Assembly: GCA_046481785.1 (NCBI GenBank)
Contig: JAWOJF010000038.1
Location: 1-22,664, forward strand
DNA: 22,664 nucleotides
Source of the DNA: JAWOJF01 sp046481785
Lineage (GTDB): Bacteria; Bacteroidota; Ignavibacteria; Ignavibacteriales; Ignavibacteriaceae
Direction: 5' to 3'
A program made the position numbers and the translations under genes. A model generated the notes under the pieces. It saw only the letters and a list, made by a program, of their open reading frames with translations, was not told the origin of the DNA and did not search any database. This document shows, in pieces, positions 18,101 to 22,664 of the stretch (position 1 is the stretch's first letter; every line of letters starts with the position of its first letter).

Positions 18101-19374
18101 TTTAACTGGTTCTCATATTCAAAAGTACGTTCCGTATTCCAATCTGCGTTGATATTCAGTTTATCACCAATAGTACCGCTTACATTTATCTGCACCTGCT
18201 GTTTAAAGTCAGGTTCATTCCTAGTGTTGCCTAAACGTGAAGCAGTAGCGCCCTCGGTAGTTTCACTGCGCCATGCACCATGAATATCAACAGCGCCGCC
18301 AATACGAAGGCTTATTTTTGGCGTACCAAAAATTGAAAGTACTCCTACACTTGGAAGAGGAATTTCAAAATCGGTTATATCTTTAATAAGCTCTGCAAGT
18401 CCCTTTTGTGTTTCTTTTAGCTCATACTTATAACCCTGCTGTTCCCACAATTCTCTTTCTCTTAAAGCCAACTGCAGATCAATATATTCTTCAATAGGAA
18501 CTTTTAAAAGAATTTTAGTTTCTTCGCCTGCAACCTTTTCCACTATTTCAACAAAGTTACCGGTGGAGTCAATCTGGATAGTTCTAACCTTCTGGCTTGG
18601 CTGAGCAAAAAAGCTGGACTGTCTTTTTCTTCCAAGTTTTATATAAGGAACATCTTCCCTGTAATAACGGAAATGTTTAAGGCGTGCTGTTGAATCAAGA
18701 GCGGCATAATCTATTTTAACCGTATCAGCAGACAAGGAATCGGGAGTGATAAGTGAACTATCAGAGGCAAATGCAGATGTATCTGACGGAATAACCAGGG
18801 AATCCTGTGTTAACGAATTCCCGGTTGGAGAATCCGGTATCAGAAATTCTTGTGATGGTAAATCCTGTGCCGGAGCATCTTGTGTTACGGAATCCTGTAT
18901 GGATGGATCTTGTGCCGGTATATCTTGTGTTATGGAATCTTGTATGGATGGATCTTGTGCCGGTAAATCTTGTGTTATGGAATCTTGTAATGAAGTATTT
19001 TGTGCCGGTGTATTCTGTGATGACGAATTCTGAATCAGTGAGTCTTGTGTTTGTGAATTCTGTGCAAGAGAATCCTGCAAAGGGATTACAAATGAATTAT
19101 TACCTGATGAGGCAGAAGCAAATTGCTGCCCGGCACCGGGACTGTCCTTTAGCCCTGAAGATAATGCACCCCCGTCATCAGTATTAGAGTCTGGCTTTAA
19201 TAGTGATGCATTATTTTTAAGGTATTGAAAACAGACATCAATCCAAATTGCTTCATTGAATTGAGTTTCATTGGGAGAACTGAGCCCCAGATTTATTCCG
19301 GCGTAAAAGAGTATAGCCCCAAAAGTTATTACGCGGAAAGCCTCCCAAAAATAATTTAATATTTTGCTTCTGAT
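12199..19374 (-). CDS. sprA: SprA/Sov, outer-membrane translocon of the type IX secretion system; start unusual
   Basis: SprA (Sov) is the giant beta-barrel (36 strands in the Flavobacterium structure) through which T9SS cargo crosses the outer membrane. From the first canonical codon, TTG at 19080, the frame gives 2293 residues, but it continues open 98 codons upstream and encodes a basic start (RSKILNYFWEAFR) plus a hydrophobic segment (VITFGAILFYAGINLGL), which fits an export signal. Counting from the ATC at 19374 the protein has 2391 residues, normal for the family. Order: signal segment (about 13-31), Gln/Asp/Ser pentapeptide repeats (100-194), then SprA regions (LRIGGAVDIHGAW, NINADWNTERTFEYENQLKIKY, YIDDFEGTKRTIPIGVSYLSWR) and many amphipathic strands. 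A charged low-complexity loop (about 1940-2005) lies late in the protein. The upstream in-frame ATG at 19437 is cut off by a TAA at 19393-19395. porX follows. Confidence 0.92.
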   Translation of the reverse strand: MRSKILNYFWEAFRVITFGAILFYAGINLGLSSPNETQFNEAIWIDVCFQYLKNNASLLKPDSNTDDGGALSSGLKDSPGAGQQFASASSGNNSFVIPLQDSLAQNSQTQDSLIQNSSSQNTPAQNTSLQDSITQDLPAQDPSIQDSITQDIPAQDPSIQDSVTQDAPAQDLPSQEFLIPDSPTGNSLTQDSLVIPSDTSAFASDSSLITPDSLSADTVKIDYAALDSTARLKHFRYYREDVPYIKLGRKRQSSFFAQPSQKVRTIQIDSTGNFVEIVEKVAGEETKILLKVPIEEYIDLQLALRERELWEQQGYKYELKETQKGLAELIKDITDFEIPLPSVGVLSIFGTPKISLRIGGAVDIHGAWRSETTEGATASRLGNTRNEPDFKQQVQINVSGTIGDKLNINADWNTERTFEYENQLKIKYTGYEDEIIQSIEAGNVSLQTSPLVGGGEALFGIKALFKMGPLSLTTIASQKKGEVKEVSVNSGSTSQEFSIRAYDYSTNHYFVDAVPIANDLFSRYYSRSPSKSSFEAVPELRVAEIEVWKSIQTSGRDPQREREANAYIELLPVADGGRYDNLRGNIEGVTGQVETGRFIKLEEYNDYILNREVGFITFKTQVQDNDVIAIAFQRDNGEVYGEFIKTAVSDTQKLVLKLVKPRNLNSTHEIAWQLQLKNIYPVGGRNINAEGFEFKIKYEVEGGEPETDISTPNGIVRLLNAFGLDIYDAASTPNPDNIFDYSPQTNIIPETGEIIFPTLEPFGRNLPFADTSRAYYAIYDTLPGIARYDKAKDKWLLTGKFSGQSSSVYQLGFNIVENSVRVTLNGGALTPGIDYVVDYNLGQLTIRNDAALVPGADLKITYEQNDLFQLASKTLLGARGVFDFTNKTKLGFSILNLNQQTLSDKVRIGEEPLSNTIMGVDFATSHDLPFITKGLDNLFSTRTMSTISLAGEYAYIDPDPNTKKSTIVSDNGESIAYIDDFEGTKRTIPIGVSYLSWRDMSAPSGTLPVLTDLTPNEKMGYKGRAFWFTENPSRVRVKEIWPLRSVSREDQDVTIMDFVFEPYLRGQYNYRPTLDNRRANWGGMMKTLSSSANNLIEENVEFIEIWMKPDLTPSTNIAEASFYVDLGRISEDIIPGDYNTEDREPFNGVMDINYTEDTGLDRIFDAEERVRYPESEYPGLGDDPSGDNFFLPSIAEREGNLFAWRYVNGTEGNARSADLGAQTPDTEDMNNNGSTDRVDSYFRYRIPLDTTSNNPFIAGGGSNGWYLYRIPLKEVTEEVGSPNLSSVEYIRLFVTGFDTVMHMRIAEFNLVGSQWQKAITNDSILSVSVINVEENPEYSIPPGVDRERDRTRPDENILRNEQSMNLVVVGLEPGQSREAVKFLPRPLDVFNYNQMKLFVHGQTPDSPNFVGSLSDNNGGARAEVYFRFGADSNNYYEYRQPIEPGWGEISIPFSELTAIKGRRDSTEAVDTITVPGKPGHFYGLKGQPSLTIVKFLTVGIRNITGRDDGVGEVLSGDVWINELRVIGADDTPGWAYSMSGSMVLADLLKVSFTVSQTNPFFHRLSDRFGSRVESRNWGVTGELDILKLLPFTWEGSNLKLNYSHTENIGKPLYMPGTDILVAEAENNGITAAADQMTMNVSDTWSASNIKIKIPTDFWLIRDSFNSLTFGFNYNKTFSKSPTVLVNKSWVWNSTVAYGINLSPEYFLSPVDIPVLGSVFALLTDYKGVKFYYTPQNFAFNISARRNRNTNVTRERRNVPSQMVISRDFTTQRGFNFSWRFTEGGLLNLSTTYNLNISSSLAHLETDEILDEQGKVIQIQRPESQIWKEIFSSAFFGKDYQYTQSIDFRTAPKLPSLWDINRYFTITASYSVNYQWQHDLKQEELGRSAGFASRSSIGLSLRLKALAAPLFDEKDDSKTQNLRGNNRSRNLNEPRERTPRNRGRVAEGSDSLNLLTPDPLVQNDSLAEEISVGDSPVTQGLSMLKTIARIIFFDYENITINFSNDNSLSKSGIYGKGTGFNNFWGIGSFQGYNGPSRGFMFGLSQNVGLRAPGGNLSDVFSQKNNLDFKTSKPLWEGAKIDLNWKVSWTVNKTINIITSADTLGLFTVRPPVATGSLTRSFLAFPNFLFISGGIKKVHELYNPDAPDPTQSLTDAFATGFEQFPILAKLPFLADVAKYIPRPNWRVVWDGLEKYFIFSSFAQKVSFDHAYTSSFTEGWKTSADGTQQIQGQRVEYGFAPLAGLSFTFNKLWGGTFNSSFKYGTKTIYDLSNSTSRITETFSRDFGITANYSLSGIEVPLFGISLQNDIEFSFSYTNTKNSSIIFDMKQFVEDGTPQDGTTRITLEPRAKYSLSSKVTLSVFYRNSSVTPEGAAKYPPTTTNEVGLDVHISIQ
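18793..19077 (-). repeat. 15-bp coding minisatellite: Q[DN][ST]xx pentapeptides in the SprA N-terminus
   Basis: About 19 consecutive five-residue units such as QDSLA, QNSQT, QDSLI, QNTPA, QDSIT, QDLPA, QDPSI and QDSLV. Within it a 15-residue super-unit (ITQDxPAQDPSIQDS) is repeated nearly exactly at the DNA level. It lies between the membrane-type segment and the conserved SprA core, so it is probably a flexible periplasmic spacer. Copy number may vary by slippage. Confidence 0.9.
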
Positions 19375-19576
19375 AGAATAACCTGCAAGAATTTAGAAAT
19401 ATACCAAATTGTATAAATTACCGATATACCTCCTCATTATTTAAAAATTTTAGCGAAAAAAATTAGATAAATTATGCCTGATTATCAACAACAAGTTCAC
19501 CCTTTGCCCAATATTTCAGAGTTAAACATATGTGTTTAGACGGATTAAATGAAGGTAAATTTTCATCACCACTTTA
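19375..19576. promoter_or_regulatory. sprA upstream region
   Basis: This is a 202-bp AT-rich stretch between the sprA frame and the cupin gene stop. It holds the mini-ORF and GAGGAGGT described separately. A possible promoter on the minus strand is TTGATA followed after 17 bp by TAATTT, at roughly 19458-19486, but the -10 match is poor. No RNA gene is seen. Confidence 0.4.
19393..19437 (-). other. In-frame ATG mini-ORF ending in TAA just before the sprA frame
   Basis: An ATG at 19437 opens a 14-codon frame (MRRYIGNLYNLVYF) that stops at TAA 19395-19393. It is in exactly the same frame as sprA, which resumes without another stop. Its second and third codons, AGG AGG, also form part of GAGGAGGT, a near-perfect anti-SD match. 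It may be the true sprA start interrupted by a nonsense or sequencing error, a leader peptide, or a Shine-Dalgarno region only. Confidence 0.45.
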
Positions 19577-20095
19577 TTAAGCCCCATTTGTACTACGGGT
19601 TAACCTTTTTAATAAACCGGAATGCCGGGGAAATAATTCAATTAACTTTTCCCGGTTCCCAATCTGGAAATCTTCAAAATCAAAACCCGGTGCAACATTA
19701 CATCCAAAAAGGGCAAAGGAATCTTTTTTAATAACCTCTGCAGCAAACCATGTATGCTTTGGGATTGTACATTGAAATACTTCCCCCGCTTCAAGGTCTC
19801 TGCCAAGAAGGATCTCAGTAAGCTCCCCGCCAGAATTAATAAGATATAATTTAACATTCGTTCCATCATAAAAATGCCACAACTCATCTGATTCAAGCTT
19901 GTGAAAAACAGAAATATCTTCCCCCTCCAACAAAAAATAAATAGAGGTTAATATATTCCTGTCTGTACTGTATCTGTCCGGAAGATGCTCCGACCTTATC
20001 TTCTCGTCTGCTCTGTATATCTCCCTGTAGTATCCCCCTTCAGGGTGTTCCAATAAACCAAGCTTATCTATATAGTATTTGGCCCTGCTGTTCAT
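19577..20095 (-). CDS. DUF985 / cupin_5 family protein
   Basis: The product has 172 residues. The N-terminal signature LGLLEHPEGGYYREIYRA is typical of the DUF985 (cupin_5) family, followed by TSIYFLLEGEDISVFHKLESDELWHFYDG, which holds cupin motif 1 with candidate metal-binding His and Glu, and by QCTIPKHTWFAAEV, cupin motif 2 (P-x-x-x-W-F-A), then FALFGCNVAPGFDFEDF. The fold is a small beta-barrel; biochemical roles in this family are poorly known and I do not assign a substrate. There is no signal peptide. The ATG lies one base after the stop of the GH3 gene, so the two are almost certainly co-transcribed and coupled. Confidence 0.88.
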   Translation of the reverse strand: MNSRAKYYIDKLGLLEHPEGGYYREIYRADEKIRSEHLPDRYSTDRNILTSIYFLLEGEDISVFHKLESDELWHFYDGTNVKLYLINSGGELTEILLGRDLEAGEVFQCTIPKHTWFAAEVIKKDSFALFGCNVAPGFDFEDFQIGNREKLIELFPRHSGLLKRLTRSTNGA

Positions 20096-20096
20096 T

Positions 20097-21224
20097 TTAG
20101 CTGCCCGAATAAATTTTAAATTTAAGTTTTGAAATTCTAAGAAAGGATTGTTCTATACGTTCCCTGCTGATTTTCCCCTCCAGAATTAACTTCTTAATAA
20201 TTGAAATAGCTTTACCGGAAATTTGTTCATCGTAAATTGAATTGTTTGCAAAAAGAAGAATATCAACACCTGCATCAATGGCACGGTAAATTGCTGTCTC
20301 CAGTCCGTAATGGTCTGAGATAGCTTTCATCTGCATATCATCCGAAATTACAACTCCGTTAAAATTCAATTGGTTCCTTAATATTCCGGTAATAATATTT
20401 TTTGAAAGAGTTGCAGGAAAATCAGCATCAAGTTTGGAATTAAAAATATGTGCAGTCATTATTAAATCACATTTACCGGAATTAATTAATGTACGGTATG
20501 GTTCCAGTTCAATCTCCTGCCATGTATCTGTTACATCAGTAAATCCAAGGTGAGAATCTGTACGGGAACTGCCGTGCCCGGGAAAATGTTTTAATGTTGT
20601 TAGAACATTATACTGGTGATGAACATTAATTATTTCAGCAGAATGTACTGCAACAACAGAAGGATCTGAAGAAAAACTTCTTCCTATTCTGCCTATAACA
20701 GGATTATCAGGATTTGTATTCAAATCTACTACCGGGGCAAGATTAATATTTATACCTGCAGCCGCCAGCGTTGAAGCAGTAAGTGCAGCATATTTTCTTG
20801 TCGAGTCAATATTATTTAAACTTCCAAGATACTGGGCCGAAACTGATGCAGGAAAACCATAGTTGGTCTTTAATCTGTTAACTCTTCCGCCTTCCTGATC
20901 AATTGCAATAAGCAAGGGTAAAGATGAATTACTTTTTAATGCATTAGTAAGTTTTCCTACCTGCTGTACTGATTGAATATTCCTTTCAAATCTCTGGGTA
21001 GGAACATCATAATCATAAAGTACAACGCCGCCTATATTAAATTTATTTATATCATCAGTAACAGAACTTCTGCTGTTTACTTCATAGCCTTTAAAACCCA
21101 CCATCAGCATCTGTCCTATTTTAAAATCAATATCATCTGATGGAGAGTTGGTATCATTTACATTACAGGAAATGTAATTAAAGACAAATAGAACGATGAA
21201 ACAATGAAGGAACAGTTTTTTCAT
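20097..21224 (-). CDS. Glycoside hydrolase family 3 lipoprotein, NagZ-like beta-N-acetylhexosaminidase
   Basis: The product has 375 residues. The N-terminus MKKLFLHCFIVLFVFNYISC is a lipoprotein-type signal with a plausible but not ideal lipobox (YISC, Cys20). The GH3 TIM barrel shows AIDQEGGRVNRL (Asp109, substrate binding), LAPVVDLNTNPDNPVIGRIGRSFSSDP, KHFPGHGSSRTDSHLG with the NagZ catalytic dyad Asp223-Ser-His225, and VVISDDMQM with the nucleophile at Asp295 (or Asp296). NagZ enzymes remove N-acetylglucosamine from muropeptides. Cytosolic NagZ lacks a signal, so this exported version probably acts on peptidoglycan or other GlcNAc glycans in the periplasm or at the surface; the precise substrate is inference. 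There is no GH3 C-terminal domain, matching the short single-domain form. No strong Shine-Dalgarno sequence is visible before the ATG. Confidence 0.9.
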   Translation of the reverse strand: MKKLFLHCFIVLFVFNYISCNVNDTNSPSDDIDFKIGQMLMVGFKGYEVNSRSSVTDDINKFNIGGVVLYDYDVPTQRFERNIQSVQQVGKLTNALKSNSSLPLLIAIDQEGGRVNRLKTNYGFPASVSAQYLGSLNNIDSTRKYAALTASTLAAAGININLAPVVDLNTNPDNPVIGRIGRSFSSDPSVVAVHSAEIINVHHQYNVLTTLKHFPGHGSSRTDSHLGFTDVTDTWQEIELEPYRTLINSGKCDLIMTAHIFNSKLDADFPATLSKNIITGILRNQLNFNGVVISDDMQMKAISDHYGLETAIYRAIDAGVDILLFANNSIYDEQISGKAISIIKKLILEGKISRERIEQSFLRISKLKFKIYSGS

Positions 21225-21340
21225 TTAAGTAGTCAGGAATTTTAAAAAATAGAGTGTTAATTTATAAATAAGATATTAAAAATGCGCTTTTTTGAGGGTT
21301 AAATAGAGAAAATATTTTGGAAGTGAGCTATAGCGTCGTT

Positions 21341-21416
21341 TTGCCTGTCTACCGGGGTATAACTGTTTATATAACAAATAATGAAGGTAAACAGTTCTGC
21401 CGCGGCAGACAGGTAA
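21341..21416. repeat. Nested inverted repeat / palindromic element between gltA and the GH3 gene
   Basis: The outer arms TTGCCTGTCT (21341-21350) and AGACAGGTAA (21407-21416) pair with one G-T wobble. The inner arms AACTGTTTA (21361-21369) and TAAACAGTT (21388-21396) pair perfectly. A 12-base perfect palindrome CTGCCGCGGCAG sits at 21397-21408. The two ends are inverted diverged copies of a CCTGTCTRCCGSGG unit, which looks like a small dispersed element. It is GC-rich compared with its surroundings. Confidence 0.7.
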
Positions 21417-21427
21417 ACAATTATCTG

Positions 21428-21452
21428 TATTCCGGTAAATTATACCGGAATA
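21428..21452 (-). terminator. Hairpin spanning the gltA stop codon
   Basis: TATTCCGGTA (21428-21437) pairs perfectly with TACCGGAATA (21443-21452) around a 5-base loop holding the stop codon. It could end or protect the gltA transcript. There is no U-tract after it, so intrinsic termination is uncertain. Confidence 0.45.
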
Positions 21453-22664
21453 CCGGATCGTTTTTCAATTGGTACATATGAACGTTTTGTTTCACCGACA
21501 TAAATTTGTCTGGGCCTGTATATTCTGCCGCCGGGGGTTTCTCTCATTTCTTTCCATTGAGCAATCCAGCCGGGCAGCCTGCCAAGAGCAAACATAACTG
21601 TAAACATATTAACAGGTATCCCCATGGCATGGTAGATAATCCCGCTGTAAAAATCTACATTAGGATATAGTTTCTTTTCAATAAAGTATGGATCATTCAG
21701 GGCTATTTCTTCAAGATTCCTTGCAATATCAAGCAAAGGATCATTTACACCAAGTTTGGTAAGTACCCTGTGGGCAGCAGCTTTCAGTATCTTGGCGCGG
21801 GGATCAAAATTTTTATATACCCTGTGCCCGAAACCCATCAACTTAAAACCGGAATTTTTATCCTTAGCCAGCCCGATATATTTTTTATAGTCACTGCCGT
21901 CCTGCTTTATATGTTCAAGCATTTCAAGAACATGCTGATTAGCCCCGCCGTGCAATTTTCCCCACAAGGCACTTATGCCTGCAGATATTGAAGCAAATAA
22001 GTTAGCTTCGCTGCTGCCAACCATCCTAACGGTGGAGGTGCTGCAGTTTTGTTCATGATCTGCATGAAGTATTAATAAAAGATCAAGAGCCTGTACCAAT
22101 ACCTCAGGTACTTCATAATCCTCAGACGGAACAGCAAACATCATATGAAGAAAGTCTGCTGTATAGCCTAAGTTATTACGCGGATAAACATAAGGCTGGC
22201 CAACTGATTTTTTATAAGAAAAAGCAGCTATTGTTTTCAGTTTTGCCAGAAGTCTTATAATATTCAGGTTAACATTGTTATGCACTTCTGTTTCAGAATA
22301 ATATGCCGAAAGAGACGCCACCATGGAAGCCAGTACTCCCATAGGGTGTGCAGAATGAGGATAACCTTCAAAAAATTTTTTCATGTCTTCATGAATGAGA
22401 CTATGGTGAGTTAACTGATAATTGAATTCATTGAGTTCTTTTTTATCAGGTAATTTCCCATTTATCAATAAGTAACTTACTTCGGCAAAACTTGATTTCT
22501 CTGCAAGTTCTTCAATTGGATACCCCCTGTATCTCAGGATTCCTTTTTCACCATCGATAAATGTAACGGCGCTTGCACATGATCCTGTATTACCATACCC
22601 GCTATCATAGGTAATGGCTCCTATCTGAGTACGCAATTTGGTTATATCAATTGCCTGTTCATTC
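21440..22664 (-). CDS. gltA: Citrate synthase, 5' end cut by window edge
   Basis: About 407 residues are visible. The enzyme condenses oxaloacetate and acetyl-CoA to citrate, entering the TCA cycle. Landmarks are DITKLRTQIGAITYDSGYGNTGSC, GILRYRGYPIEELAEKS, ILHADHEQNCSTSTVR (first catalytic His region), KLHGGANQ (second catalytic His), MGFGHRVYKNFDPRA and NVDFYSGIIYHAMG (catalytic Asp). The TTG at 22636 is an internal Leu codon of the conserved AIDITKLR stretch; the frame stays open to the right edge, so the start lies outside and roughly 20-40 residues are missing. The gene is not obviously in one operon with the GH3 gene, since about 215 bp and a palindromic element lie between them. Confidence 0.95.
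   Translation of the reverse strand, partial: NEQAIDITKLRTQIGAITYDSGYGNTGSCASAVTFIDGEKGILRYRGYPIEELAEKSSFAEVSYLLINGKLPDKKELNEFNYQLTHHSLIHEDMKKFFEGYPHSAHPMGVLASMVASLSAYYSETEVHNNVNLNIIRLLAKLKTIAAFSYKKSVGQPYVYPRNNLGYTADFLHMMFAVPSEDYEVPEVLVQALDLLLILHADHEQNCSTSTVRMVGSSEANLFASISAGISALWGKLHGGANQHVLEMLEHIKQDGSDYKKYIGLAKDKNSGFKLMGFGHRVYKNFDPRAKILKAAAHRVLTKLGVNDPLLDIARNLEEIALNDPYFIEKKLYPNVDFYSGIIYHAMGIPVNMFTVMFALGRLPGWIAQWKEMRETPGGRIYRPRQIYVGETKRSYVPIEKRSGIPV

Noticed and set aside
18793..19077. Short regularly spaced repeats as a possible CRISPR array
   Set aside because: The units are 15 bp, contiguous, without unique spacers, and in frame within sprA; no cas genes are present.
19080..19080. TTG as the sprA start
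   Set aside because: It would delete the basic-hydrophobic export segment encoded by the open upstream frame, and it has no Shine-Dalgarno sequence. It remains only a fallback.
18746..19187. Plus-strand ORFs of 95 and 126 residues with regular repeats across the sprA N-terminus
   Set aside because: They are antisense readings of the 15-bp minisatellite; the periodic unit keeps all frames open. The minus frame continues into a conserved SprA protein.
19199..19271. Out-of-frame ATG at 19271 as an alternative start for sprA
   Set aside because: It opens a different frame that stops after about 23 codons, so it cannot lead into sprA without a frameshift.
22636..22636. TTG as the gltA start
   Set aside because: It is the Leu codon within the conserved AIDITKLR stretch of citrate synthases, and the frame stays open to the window edge.

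Overview
The window looks like a chromosomal housekeeping segment from a member of the Bacteroidota/Ignavibacteriota side of the FCB group. The evidence is an AT-rich composition, a complete SprA outer-membrane translocon gene directly upstream of a PorX-type response regulator (both hallmarks of the type IX secretion system, T9SS), a twin-domain DUF1573 protein, and a birA-coaX pair. Several genes carry real Shine-Dalgarno sequences (pepD, hsp20, dnaK, the DinB gene, the DUF1573 gene). Classical Bacteroidetes mostly lack these, so I lean towards an Ignavibacteria-like lineage, but this is inference. No phage, transposase, integrase, CRISPR array, rRNA or tRNA was seen.

Layout. Positions 1-1436 (-) hold pepD, cut by the left edge. 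A gene-free stretch with hexamer tandem repeats and two inverted palindromes follows. Then come hsp20 and dnaK (-), a small chaperone block with a good terminator after hsp20. A divergent intergenic region at 4285-4595 separates dnaK from birA-coaX (+). coaX converges on a DinB-family gene (-). From 6981 to about 19374 the minus strand carries one long, tightly packed run, in transcription order: sprA, porX, tsaE, tsaB, DUF1573, accD, panC. Last comes a minus-strand pair, a NagZ-like lipoprotein followed by a DUF985 cupin, and then citrate synthase (gltA), cut by the right edge.

How the genes relate. sprA and porX supply the channel and a regulator of the T9SS. tsaE and tsaB belong to the t6A tRNA-modification machinery. 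accD (malonyl-CoA synthesis) and birA (which biotinylates the carboxyl carrier) act in the same pathway, while panC and coaX flank the pantothenate step of CoA synthesis. gltA consumes acetyl-CoA.

I did not find a clearly new multi-gene system. The most unusual points are at translation starts. panC has no ATG, GTG or TTG in any frame where it should begin. The sprA frame runs 98 codons upstream of its first usable TTG, through a membrane-type segment, with no canonical start. It reaches an in-frame TAA only 14 codons after an in-frame ATG. The SprA N-terminus also carries about 19 pentapeptide repeats, and several gene borders carry small palindromic elements.
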